Shown: positions 1 to 7,408, counted from the stretch's first letter. The stretch is DNA of 8,814 bases from an uncultured Collinsella sp. (GCA_958428675.1 CAUAGV010000066.1:1-8814), one strand, 5' to 3'. Notes: generated by a model from the sequence alone, not told the origin. Made by a program: numbers and translations.

Positions 1-1
1 G

Positions 2-55
2 ATTGAGGCTCTGCGCGATTTGAGCTGCGATTCGACCAACCTTTTGCGCCCTTAG
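2..55 (+). CDS. Possible 3' tail of an upstream plus-strand gene (partial)
   Basis: The frame starting at base 2 is open for 17 codons and ends in TAG at 53-55; it reads IEALRDLSCDSTNLLRP. The other two plus-strand frames hit a stop almost at once or by about base 22. The short peptide looks like an ordinary protein C-terminus, but it is too short to assign to a family. If real, the upstream gene ends 105 bases before the ATG of the large gene, in the same direction. A chance open stretch of this length is quite possible, so this is a weak call. Confidence 0.22.
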   Translation: MEALRDLSCDSTNLLRP

Positions 56-71
56 ATAAACCGTTTACGCT

Positions 72-156
72 ACCTTCCCGCATTGTCGCTTATACAGGGT
101 AATGTGAAATGATGGCCCACACTGGGACTCTGTATCTTTGCGAATTGCGGGAAGGT
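72..156 (+). promoter_or_regulatory. Leader hairpin that sequesters the ribosome binding site
   Basis: A perfect 11-bp inverted repeat pairs ACCTTCCCGCA (72-82) with TGCGGGAAGGT (146-156). Inside it the pairing continues: T84 with A144, 86-89 (TCGC) with 140-143 (GCGA), and 92-100 (ATACAGGGT) with 127-135 (ACTCTGTAT, including one G-U pair). A small CCCA/TGGG hairpin (116-119 with 123-126) sits in the apical part. Together this forms a long imperfect stem over 85 bases. The 3' arm contains the GGGAAGG Shine-Dalgarno sequence of the gene starting at 161, so folding would hide it. No U-tract follows, so it is not a standard terminator. I do not recognise a named riboswitch. The pairing is seen directly; translational control is inferred. 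Confidence 0.6.
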
Positions 157-189
157 TCCTATGAACAGGATCACTGCTGCCCTCTATAG
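109..189 (+). CDS. Possible leader peptide overlapping the main start codon
   Basis: A 26-codon frame starts at ATG 109 (a second ATG follows at 112), begins MMAHTGTLYL and stops at TAG 187-189. An AGGG at 96-99 lies nine bases upstream and could act as its ribosome binding site. The frame runs through the 3' arm of the leader hairpin and past ATG 161 in a different frame. Translation of it could melt the hairpin and couple to the main start. Nothing besides position and the AGGG supports expression, and a 26-codon frame can easily arise by chance. Confidence 0.18.
   Translation: MMAHTGTLYLCELREGSYEQDHCCPL
149..155 (+). promoter_or_regulatory. Shine-Dalgarno sequence for the large surface protein
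   Basis: GGGAAGG ends five bases before ATG 161. It fixes the start: the frame has a stop at 110-112 and no ATG, GTG or TTG between that stop and 161. The next in-frame Met (residue 20) lies inside the hydrophobic core of the signal peptide. The element is unusual because it is wholly inside the 3' arm of the 11-bp inverted repeat. Confidence 0.75.
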
Positions 190-262
190 GTTTTTGGTTG
201 TCTATCTTTCGGTCGCGATGGTCGTGACCTCGATACCCCTTGCTCCCAGCACAGCCTATGCC
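161..262 (+). other. Signal peptide coding segment (residues 1-34)
   Basis: The N-terminus has a short positively charged start (MNRITAALYR), a hydrophobic core (FLVVYLSVAMVVTSIPLAP) and a small-residue c-region ending AYA before DD. That is a classic signal peptidase I site, with cleavage expected between residues 34 and 35. No lipobox cysteine is present, so it is not a lipoprotein. Confidence 0.92.
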
Positions 263-3200
263 GATGATGCCGGGGCGGTCGCCGTCGAGAGCGAGGCCCA
301 AGAGACCGACTCGGGCTCCGATACCGATGCGGTCGATGAATCATCACCTTCGGACGAAAGCGCTTCATCCGCGTCTTCCGACCAAACGAATAATACGCAG
401 GACGACTCATCCAGCGCGGCATCCGACGCCCCCGGGACGAGCCTGGCGCAGGATCTCGCAGGTGCCGCGACCGATTCTGATGCAGCAAAGAGCTTGGTTG
501 CCACGGCGGAACCCTCGTCCGATGACAGCGAAGTCGATTCCCTCGTGTATGAGGACCCAACGGTCTGTGAGTATGCCAAGCTTATGCCGAACGGCTATGT
601 GTATCCGTGCGATGCAAGCGGAAGCGTTACGGTAGAAATTGATGGAAACGACCCGTATGAGAACTCTGTCGATGGTAAATTGGTGACCAACCTGATCGTT
701 GATTACGGAGTGGATGGGGTTCCCGGATATATTTGTGAGTACTCCTCCAATCTGCGCTCGGTACGTTTTGAGAACAGCTCTATTTCTTCAATTGGACTAC
801 ACGCCTTTTCTGGGTGCTCCAATCTCGCCGATATCAGCTTTTCCGGTATGACCATTGGGGGCATCGGAACAGAGGCGTTTTCTGGGTGCGGATCGCTTAC
901 GAGCCTGAACATTAATGACGTTGCTACCATCGGCTCTATGGGCGATGCCGCGTTTGCCTGGAGCGGGCTGCGGTCTACGGGTCTCGACAAGGTCGTTGGT
1001 CTCAGTTCGATTCCTGAGAACGCTTATAATGCCTGCAGCGCTCTGACCGATACCGGTCTGGGCGGGAACACATCCATCACATCAATCGGCGTTAATGCGT
1101 TCAAAAACTGCTCTCGCCTTGCGACGACGGGACTCGAGAACAATACGACGATCAAGACGCTCCGCGAAGGTTGTTTCTCCGGGACCAATATGAGCGGCGG
1201 GCTGACGCTGCCCCTTTATTCCAAGATCGAGGAACTGCCGAGTCGTGCGTTCTATGGCTCTAAGCTTGAAACTGTGTACTTTGGATGCGACCATGTGGTG
1301 CTCATTAATTCCACCACGTTCCCCAAGCAAAACATGACTGTCATGGTCCCTGCCAAGATGGTTTCGCAATACGCAAGCGGTCGCCCCAAAGAGGTTTGGG
1401 AGAGTTGCAATGGCAGCCTGCCCGTCCCCGTGGGCAAGATGCTTCAAAAGATTAAGGTCTCGCGCGATCCCGACAAGATGGCCTATCAGCAGGGCGACAC
1501 CATTTCGCTCAAGGGCATGAGTGTCACGTTTCAATATTCTCATTCGACGATGGATAGCGACTACGAAGCCCTCATAAAGGAAGAACTCGGCGAGTACCTT
1601 ACGGCGACTCCCTGCGACGGCGACGTCTTCGATGGCTCGATGGACGGAGAGCCCATACAGCTGGTGTATGACGACGGCTACACACACCTTGTCGCGTACA
1701 GCAAGGGCAACCTGCAGCAGGCGGCCTACGAGTATGCCAAGCTCATGCCCAACTACTATCTGTATCCGTGCGACGCAAACGGAAATCTTACGGTAGAAAT
1801 CGATGAAAACAACCCGCGCGAGAACTCTGTCGATGGTCGAATGGTAACGAATTTGATTGTCGATTACGGGGTTGATGAAGTCGACGCGCAGCTCTGCGCC
1901 GACTCTACCAATCTGCGCTCAGTGCGCTTTGAGAATAGCTCCATTTCCAAAATCGGATTGCACGCCTTCTATAACTGCCCGAATCTCACCGATATCAGCC
2001 TGTCCGGTATGACCATCGGCACCATCGGAAAAGAGGCGTTCTATGGCTGCGAGTCGCTTGCGAGCCTGAACATCAGCGAGACTACTACCATTGGCTCGAT
2101 GGGCTTTGCTGCGTTTGCCGACAGTGGGCTGGTGTCCACGGGGCTCGACAAGGTTGTCGGCCTCACATCGATTCCCGACAGAGCCTACGAAGGCTGCAAG
2201 GTTCTGATCGATACCGGCCTGGACAAGAATGCCTCGATTTCATCGATTGGCGTTTGCGCGTTCAGGTTCTGCTCGAACCTTGCTACCACAGGGCTCGAGA
2301 GCAACACAACGGTCGAAACGCTTGGCCACACCTGCTTCTACGGCACCGACTTGAGCGGCGGGCTGACGCTGCCATATAACTCCAAGATCGAGGAGTTGCC
2401 GGAAAAGGCGTTTGGCAGTACCAATCTCGAGACCGTGTTCTTTGGGTGCAACCATGCGGTGCTCATTAACACCGACACGTTCCCCAAATACAACATGACC
2501 GTCATGGTCCCCGCCAAGATGATTCCGAAGTATGCCAACGGGCATCCCAAAGCTGTTTGGGAGAGGTGCAACGGCTGCCTGCCCGTCCCGGTGGGCAAGG
2601 TGCTCGAGAACGTTGAGATCTCCTGCGACCCCAAAAACATGACCTATGAGCCGGGGGACACCATTTCGCTCGAGGGCATGAGCGTCGAGCTCGATTACAC
2701 GCATACGGTATCGATTTGGAACTACGAGGCGCTCATAAAGGAAGAGCTCGGCGAGTACCTTACGGCGACTCCCTGCGACGGCGACGTCTTCGACGAGTTG
2801 ATGGACGGACAGCCCGTAAAGCTCGTGTATGACGATGGCTATTCACATTTTGAAACCCAGACCAAGGGCACGCTACAGCTTAAGAAACCTGAGCCGACGT
2901 CGTTCCAGATCTCCTATGCCCAAACGATCGATAAAGGCGAACGCAAGCTGATGGACGGCGTTGAGCTACCCGATGTTTCCGGCGCGACGACGATCGATGC
3001 GGGCGCCGAGGTCACGCTCGATGCCGGTGCTTTGGGGATGCTCAACGACAACCTTACCTTTAAGGGCTGGTATGACACCAAGTCCGGCAAGTACATCTCC
3101 AAAGAGACGGTCTACACGTTTACGCCGGATAAGGATCTGTCCCTGGAGGCTCGCTTTAAGCTCAAGGACTATGCGGTGCACATCAACGATGCGCAGGCGA

Positions 3201-6200
3201 CCGACTCGTCGCAGGACTATGCGCACCTGAGTGTTACCGCTCAAAACTGCTATCGCAATGCCGGCGAGACGGTTGAGGTTTCCGCCGCCACGGATAACGC
3301 GCTGTTCCTGGGCTGGTATCTGGGTGAGGGCGGTGACGCCTACGCCGTGAGCGATCAGCTCGACTTTACCTATACGGTGAACGAGGCGGACGCGACTGTG
3401 TCCGAGGATAAGAGCGACTCCAAGATCGAGATCACTCCGCGCTACTGTGCCCCGCAGGCGAGCGTGGTCCTGAGCGTGGACGGGGTCGATGAGAACGGTC
3501 AGCCGCTCGGACAGTTCCTTTCCACCGGTCTGTACGGCATCGGGTCACGCGTAACGGTCGTAGCGGTCCCGTTACCCGGCTATGTGTTTGACTACGCGAC
3601 CGATGCCCTCGGCAACATCGTCTTTACCGGCGACGATGGTCCGTCCTACACGTTTGTGCTCGAGGGGGATGTGCAGTACACCGCGCATTTCCGGGAGGCG
3701 ACTGACCCCGATGAGTCACTTGCGGCGCTGAAGGCCGCGCTCATCGCTGCGATTACGGCTGCGGCCGTTCTCGCTACCATGTATGGCTTGGGCGAGATCG
3801 TCGACCCCATCGCGGCCGACGCGGTGATTGAGATCGGTATGGCCGACAACATTGAGGATGTTGCCGCTGTGGGCACCAAGGTGCTCAAGGAGATTAAGGA
3901 CATCATCGACGACCACAAGAAGCCCAAGCCTCATGGCGACCATAAGATTGAGATTATTGCCACCGCGCAGCCCGAGGTGGGCGGTGCCGTTACCGGAGGC
4001 GGTATCCACTATGAGGGGACGGTCGCCACGCTCGAGGCTGTCGCAAATCCCGGCTATCGCTTCGTATGTTGGAAAGAGAACGGCGTCGAGGTCTCGACAT
4101 CTCCTCTCAAGACGATGACGATCACGGACCTGACGCCCGAGGTCGTAAAAATGACCGCCGTCTTTGAGAAAAAAGTCGAGGTCACGGCGGTTGCCGAAGC
4201 CGACGGTATTCAGGCCGATTTTTCGACAGGCTGCACCGCAAGCCCTGTAAAGCAGAGTATTACGCGTGGCGATCAGGCTATGGTCACCGCGAGCGAGGGT
4301 CCCGACTATGCCTTTGTGGGATGGTTTGAGGACGGCATCGAGGTTTCGCCCGAGCGTACGTATATCTTCAAGGCCGAGGTCGACCGCCATCTGGTTGCAC
4401 GCTTCCGCAAGGCGGATAAGACCATCCTGGTGAATACCGATCCCTTCGACAGCGCCGAGGTGCTGTGCGATGGCGTGCCGGTTGTGGATGGCAAGGTTCG
4501 CGCGAAGGATGGCGACATTCTCACGTTTACGATGCGGCCCAAGGTGCGCCCCGACAATCCAGAGAAAACGTACCGGTTTGTAGAGTGGCGCGAAACCGAT
4601 GCGCAGGGCATCACGATTGCCAACAAGCAGGAAGTTTGCGAATACCGCGTTAACGGCAATGCCCGAATTGAGGCTGTAATGGACGGCAGGGATGCGCATA
4701 CTGTGCGTGCCGAGGCTGACCCGCTCGAGGGCGGCACCGTTACGCTGAAGCGCGGCGAGACTGCCGGCATGGTTCTCGAGGTCCCCGAGGGTGAGCGCGT
4801 GACCGCGGAGGCTACGCCATCCGAGGGCTATATCTTTGACGGTTGGTATCTGAGCAATGGTGACTCGGATACTACGTCGACGCTGGTTTCGAGCGATCGC
4901 TCCTATACCTTTGAGCCCATTACCGACTGCGTGGTCCAGGCGAAGTTTACGCGTGCCTGCAAGGTGGACGTTGCCGTTGAGCCGGCCGCGGCCATGGCGG
5001 GCAAATATATGGTGCACGGTGAGGGCTACTGCATGAAGGGCGAGCCTGCCACGCTGAGCATTGAGCTCACGGCGGAGGCGAGCAAACAATTTACCTTTAA
5101 GGGCTGGTACGACGCCAAGACGGACCTGCTTTTGGGTACCGACCCCAGCTATCTCGAGTTCTATCCCGAGGACGTGGAATGCACCGTGCGCGCGGTGTTT
5201 GAGGAAAATACCTATACCGTGACGGCGAAGGCCAAGAAGACCTTTGTGGAGCGCGGTACGGTTGAGATTGAGGGGCACCCGGGGGTATCTTCGGTTACCT
5301 GCGGATATGGCGACACGGTGATGCTCAAGGCGAAGGCCAATGACGGCTACCGCTTTGACCATTGGAAGGATGACTCCGGTAAGGAGTACGACACCGCTGA
5401 GCTGGTCGTTAAGGTTACCAAGTGCGACACCTATACCGCGATCTTTACCGACTCAAAACCCGAGGTAATGGTCACGGCCGATTCGTGGCTCGGCGGTACC
5501 GTGACGTGCAATGGCGCCGTGGTGAAGCCTGCGACCGATACGTTCAAATTAGGGGAGACCCTTCATCTGACGGCTAAGGCCCATCCTGGTTTTTTGTTCT
5601 GGGGTTGGTACGTCAATGGTCGCCTGAAGAGCCTTAAGCACGAGACCTCGTTGGTTGCGAAGGCTCGCGGTAAAACAGGACACTGCGTTATTACCGCGGC
5701 CTTTGTGCCGATCGATACCGTCTGCGTGCCTCTCGCCGATCCTGCGGAGGGCGGCACCGTCAAGGCGAGCCGAATCCTTGCCGACCGCGGCGCGGAGGTT
5801 GCCCTTAAGGCGACGCCCAATCCCGGTTACGTCTTTACTGGTTGGTATACGGCCGACGGCACGTTTGAGTCTGCCGATGCGGAGTTCACCTGCCACCAGG
5901 AGCGCAGCCATGTGCACGTCGCTCGCTTTATGGCAAAAAACTATGAAGTCGACGCCACGGCGGTAGTCGATTCCGGCACCGGTTCGCTGGTCGAATCGAG
6001 CGTCGCCGGCTGGGTCGAGGGCACAGGTACCGTTGAGGCGGGGCATGCCGCCACGCTGACCGCGCATGCGCTTTCGGGCTATGCGTTTGAGTATTGGGCC
6101 GATGCCTCGGGCGCCGTGGTAAGCCGCGACACCACCTGTCACGTGGTGCCGACGTCTGACACGGCGCTCCAGGCCGTGTTCTCGGCAAAACAGTATACGG

Positions 6201-7408
6201 TGGACGTCTCGTGTGAAGAGAGCATGGGCACGGGCGAGGGCGCGGGAGCGTATGCCGCTGGACAGGTCGCAACCGTGCGTGCGGTCGCCGCCGAGGATAC
6301 GGCTTTTGTGGGCTGGTTCCGTAACGGCACATGCGTGAGCTCCAAGAAAACCTATCGATTTACCGTGCGTGAGGATACGTCGCTCTATGCCGTCTTTGCG
6401 TCGGGTTCGTATGTCGTGCATACCGTTGCCTCGCCTGCCGAGGGCGGAGCCGTGAGCGGCTTTGGTGGCTATGAGGCTGGCGACCGCGCAACGCTTCGTG
6501 CGATCGCCAACACCGGGTATTCGTTTGCGGGTTGGACGGACGACAAGGGCGAGACAGTCAGCGAGAACGCCGACTATACCGTTAAGGTCGCGGGTGACGC
6601 CACCTATACGGCGACCTTTACGCCTAAGTCCTATCAGGTCGTTTTGAGCGCGAGTGACGATAGCGTTAGCACCCTGAGCGGCGAGGGCTCCTATCAATTC
6701 GGTGATACGGTCGAACTCAACGCTACGCCTATGGGAACCAAACGTTTTGCCGGTTGGTATGTCCTGGATGCCGAGGGCAACAAGTTGCTGCTGAGCTGCG
6801 ACGCCCATTGCTGGGTTAAGCTCGACAAGGATATGGTCGAGGGGCTCGAGGACGATACGTTGGAGCTCCAGGCCGTGTTTGCCGATCCGTGCGAGGTGAC
6901 CGTTACGGGCGAGGTCGTGGTGAAGGACAAGGCTTCGAACAGGGGCTGCCGTGTTACGGGCAGCGGTAGCTTTGCCGTGGGCGGCCAGGTGGAACTGTCC
7001 GCTGTTGCCGGTATGGGCTATCGCTTTGTGGGCTGGAGCACCGATAAGGAGGGCACCTCGATTGTCGAGACCGCGACGACCCTCGATGTGACCGCCACGC
7101 AAGACATAACGTACTACGCGCAGTTCGAATCCGATGGACAGGTGACCATTACCGTCACTGGCTCGTCCATCTTCCGCGGTACGGCCCTTCTGGTCGACGG
7201 CATTCCTGCCGGCAGCAGGTCCTACGACAGGGGCGACATGTTTATGGCGATTGCGATCCCGTGGAAGAAGTGCCACTTCTCGCATTGGGTCGACGATGCG
7301 GGTGTTACGGTGAGCTACAGCGCTTTCTATATCGGTACCGCCAAGGAGAATAAGCAGCTTACGGCCGTGTTCTACGAGACGGGCTGCGATGTTCAGGTCG
7401 CTACGTAA
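161..7408 (+). CDS. Giant secreted LRR / InlB-like repeat surface protein, cut short by an in-frame stop
   Basis: This 2415-residue product is probably an exported adhesin-like or host-interaction protein. Residues 1-34 are a Sec signal peptide with cleavage predicted after AYA. Residues 35-136 are an acidic Ser/Asp-rich linker. Residues 137-523 and 524-910 are tandem copies of a BspA-type LRR plus Ig-like unit. Residues 911-1183 hold three beta-repeats, 1184-1260 a hydrophobic/helical insert, and 1261-2415 fourteen InlB B-repeat-like units, most with GYxFxGW or a close variant. There is no sortase motif, wall-binding domain or terminal membrane anchor at residue 2415. The TAA falls within the first strand of a further repeat, and the same frame continues past it, so the natural protein is longer. 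BspA and InlB repeat families are known on bacterial surfaces, often as adhesins; the role here is inferred. No catalytic motif was seen and no named gene is recognised. Confidence 0.93.
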   Translation: MNRITAALYRFLVVYLSVAMVVTSIPLAPSTAYADDAGAVAVESEAQETDSGSDTDAVDESSPSDESASSASSDQTNNTQDDSSSAASDAPGTSLAQDLAGAATDSDAAKSLVATAEPSSDDSEVDSLVYEDPTVCEYAKLMPNGYVYPCDASGSVTVEIDGNDPYENSVDGKLVTNLIVDYGVDGVPGYICEYSSNLRSVRFENSSISSIGLHAFSGCSNLADISFSGMTIGGIGTEAFSGCGSLTSLNINDVATIGSMGDAAFAWSGLRSTGLDKVVGLSSIPENAYNACSALTDTGLGGNTSITSIGVNAFKNCSRLATTGLENNTTIKTLREGCFSGTNMSGGLTLPLYSKIEELPSRAFYGSKLETVYFGCDHVVLINSTTFPKQNMTVMVPAKMVSQYASGRPKEVWESCNGSLPVPVGKMLQKIKVSRDPDKMAYQQGDTISLKGMSVTFQYSHSTMDSDYEALIKEELGEYLTATPCDGDVFDGSMDGEPIQLVYDDGYTHLVAYSKGNLQQAAYEYAKLMPNYYLYPCDANGNLTVEIDENNPRENSVDGRMVTNLIVDYGVDEVDAQLCADSTNLRSVRFENSSISKIGLHAFYNCPNLTDISLSGMTIGTIGKEAFYGCESLASLNISETTTIGSMGFAAFADSGLVSTGLDKVVGLTSIPDRAYEGCKVLIDTGLDKNASISSIGVCAFRFCSNLATTGLESNTTVETLGHTCFYGTDLSGGLTLPYNSKIEELPEKAFGSTNLETVFFGCNHAVLINTDTFPKYNMTVMVPAKMIPKYANGHPKAVWERCNGCLPVPVGKVLENVEISCDPKNMTYEPGDTISLEGMSVELDYTHTVSIWNYEALIKEELGEYLTATPCDGDVFDELMDGQPVKLVYDDGYSHFETQTKGTLQLKKPEPTSFQISYAQTIDKGERKLMDGVELPDVSGATTIDAGAEVTLDAGALGMLNDNLTFKGWYDTKSGKYISKETVYTFTPDKDLSLEARFKLKDYAVHINDAQATDSSQDYAHLSVTAQNCYRNAGETVEVSAATDNALFLGWYLGEGGDAYAVSDQLDFTYTVNEADATVSEDKSDSKIEITPRYCAPQASVVLSVDGVDENGQPLGQFLSTGLYGIGSRVTVVAVPLPGYVFDYATDALGNIVFTGDDGPSYTFVLEGDVQYTAHFREATDPDESLAALKAALIAAITAAAVLATMYGLGEIVDPIAADAVIEIGMADNIEDVAAVGTKVLKEIKDIIDDHKKPKPHGDHKIEIIATAQPEVGGAVTGGGIHYEGTVATLEAVANPGYRFVCWKENGVEVSTSPLKTMTITDLTPEVVKMTAVFEKKVEVTAVAEADGIQADFSTGCTASPVKQSITRGDQAMVTASEGPDYAFVGWFEDGIEVSPERTYIFKAEVDRHLVARFRKADKTILVNTDPFDSAEVLCDGVPVVDGKVRAKDGDILTFTMRPKVRPDNPEKTYRFVEWRETDAQGITIANKQEVCEYRVNGNARIEAVMDGRDAHTVRAEADPLEGGTVTLKRGETAGMVLEVPEGERVTAEATPSEGYIFDGWYLSNGDSDTTSTLVSSDRSYTFEPITDCVVQAKFTRACKVDVAVEPAAAMAGKYMVHGEGYCMKGEPATLSIELTAEASKQFTFKGWYDAKTDLLLGTDPSYLEFYPEDVECTVRAVFEENTYTVTAKAKKTFVERGTVEIEGHPGVSSVTCGYGDTVMLKAKANDGYRFDHWKDDSGKEYDTAELVVKVTKCDTYTAIFTDSKPEVMVTADSWLGGTVTCNGAVVKPATDTFKLGETLHLTAKAHPGFLFWGWYVNGRLKSLKHETSLVAKARGKTGHCVITAAFVPIDTVCVPLADPAEGGTVKASRILADRGAEVALKATPNPGYVFTGWYTADGTFESADAEFTCHQERSHVHVARFMAKNYEVDATAVVDSGTGSLVESSVAGWVEGTGTVEAGHAATLTAHALSGYAFEYWADASGAVVSRDTTCHVVPTSDTALQAVFSAKQYTVDVSCEESMGTGEGAGAYAAGQVATVRAVAAEDTAFVGWFRNGTCVSSKKTYRFTVREDTSLYAVFASGSYVVHTVASPAEGGAVSGFGGYEAGDRATLRAIANTGYSFAGWTDDKGETVSENADYTVKVAGDATYTATFTPKSYQVVLSASDDSVSTLSGEGSYQFGDTVELNATPMGTKRFAGWYVLDAEGNKLLLSCDAHCWVKLDKDMVEGLEDDTLELQAVFADPCEVTVTGEVVVKDKASNRGCRVTGSGSFAVGGQVELSAVAGMGYRFVGWSTDKEGTSIVETATTLDVTATQDITYYAQFESDGQVTITVTGSSIFRGTALLVDGIPAGSRSYDRGDMFMAIAIPWKKCHFSHWVDDAGVTVSYSAFYIGTAKENKQLTAVFYETGCDVQVAT
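263..568 (+). other. Acidic Ser/Asp/Ala-rich low-complexity linker (residues 35-136)
   Basis: About 100 residues are dominated by Ser, Asp, Glu, Ala and Thr, with runs such as SSPSDESASSASSD and almost no hydrophobic or aromatic residues until the end. It is probably a disordered spacer between the processed N-terminus and the first folded unit. Comparable acidic linkers are common just after the signal peptide in large Gram-positive surface proteins. No individual repeat unit is evident. Confidence 0.8.
569..1729 (+). repeat. Tandem unit A: BspA-type LRR plus Ig-like domain, copy 1
   Basis: This is the first of two 1161-bp in-frame units (residues 137-523). It opens with EYAKLMPN, followed by a short lead-in. 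Residues 197-418 (749-1414) are BspA/TpLRR-type leucine-rich repeats (LRR_5 style) with recurring IGxxAFxxC elements. They close with VMVPAKM...Y...W, the usual end of this LRR class. Residues 419-523 (1415-1729) resemble a bacterial Ig-like domain, with the recognisable pattern DP..M.Y..GDTISL.GM.V. The copy aligns to the next one over 387 residues with no gap and about 68% identity by hand count. Confidence 0.88.
1730..2890 (+). repeat. Tandem unit A: BspA-type LRR plus Ig-like domain, copy 2
   Basis: This is the second 1161-bp unit (residues 524-910), directly abutting the first. It has the same layout: EYAKLMPN lead-in, LRR stretch at 1910-2575 and Ig-like domain at 2576-2890. Most differences are at exposed-looking positions, while structural motifs (NLRSVRFENSSIS, TGLDKVVGL, GGLTLP, KIEELP, NMTVMVPAKM) are kept. 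The strict equality of length implies a whole-module duplication that has since diverged under constraint. Bases 2732-2793 match copy 1 almost perfectly. Confidence 0.88.
2891..3709 (+). repeat. Beta-repeat block I (residues 911-1183)
   Basis: Three modules of the divergent InlB B-repeat kind follow the LRR units. Two keep the core motif: FKGW around Trp 970 and FLGW around Trp 1052, each followed by an ARF-like or comparable end strand. The third has GYVFDY at 1140-1145, then FVLEGDVQYTAHF, but lacks the Trp. The typical unit reads: strand with V.A, GG or GEG turn, G..v.l.A.p..GY.F.GW...G, then y.f.v..d....A.F. This block is separated from the main array by the helical insert. Confidence 0.75.
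3710..3940 (+). other. Ala-rich hydrophobic and amphipathic helical insert (residues 1184-1260)
   Basis: After TAHFREATDP the composition changes abruptly. Residues 1192-1210 are an uncharged Ala/Leu/Ile-rich run (begins AALIAAITAAAVLATM) long enough to cross a membrane. It is followed by IVDPIAADAVIEIG, a Val/Lys/Asp amphipathic stretch (VGTKVLKEIKDIIDD) and a charged HKKPKPHGDHK linker into the next beta-repeat. It resembles none of the neighbouring modules. It could be a helical spacer or stalk, a buried helical pair or a true membrane segment. A membrane role would be surprising between two blocks of apparently extracellular repeats. Confidence 0.7.
3941..7405 (+). repeat. Beta-repeat block II: long GYxFxGW (InlB B-like) array
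   Basis: About fourteen consecutive modules are marked by the conserved Trp at residues 1304, 1388, 1476, 1562, 1649, 1735, 1816, 1895, 1979, 2052, 2125, 2199, 2292 and 2376. Spacing is 73-93 residues. Typical hallmarks are a V.A.A.P..GG.V opening strand, G....L.A.A..GY.F.GW and a final T.A.F strand. The motif has variants such as FVCW, FVEW, FDHW, FEYW and FSHW. Units are strongly diverged at both protein and DNA level, which points to an old array rather than recent expansion. Arrays like this usually form an elongated stalk on the cell surface. The array continues past the stop at 7406. Confidence 0.85.
7406..7408 (+). other. In-frame TAA interrupting the gene
   Basis: The context is GCT ACG TAA CCT AAG GAT. 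It sits in the opening strand of a beta-repeat (VQVAT-stop-PKDAG), at the position just before Pro. Other repeats carry Asp, Ser or Gln there (ADPLEGG, ASPAEGG, AQPEVGG). Restoring one codon joins two halves of a normal repeat, and the Trp-to-Trp spacing across it is 76 residues, inside the array's range. There is no homopolymer or short tandem repeat at the site and no terminator-like structure just after it. Confidence 0.9.

Noticed and set aside
57..67. Small palindrome TAAAC-C-GTTTA
   Set aside because: It is only a 5-bp inverted repeat with a one-base centre, common by chance and without a recognisable regulator site.
53..96. Promoter candidates: TAGATA (53-58) and TATACA (91-96)
   Set aside because: Neither has a convincing -35 element at 16-18 bases, and starting from the second would delete the 5' arm of the leader hairpin. 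Too weak to list as a feature.
72..156. Invertible promoter or phase-variation switch bounded by the 11-bp inverted repeats
   Set aside because: The sequence between the arms is itself paired in nested stems, which fits an RNA hairpin better than a recombinase-inverted segment. No recombinase gene is in the window.
72..160. Rho-independent terminator of an upstream gene
   Set aside because: The stem is long, but its 3' arm is followed by TTCCT and the ATG of the surface gene, with no U-tract, so it does not meet the pattern.
1082..1687. 201-codon minus-strand frame with a similar 154-codon partner at 2240-2704
   Set aside because: The two look like paralogues only because the plus-strand LRR units are duplicated; they are shadows of the two tandem copies.
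3716..5362. 548-codon open frame on the minus strand
   Set aside because: Its recurring peptides such as VVPALKGK are simply the reverse reading of the repeated FKGWYD motif on the plus strand, so the apparent repeats come from the sense gene.
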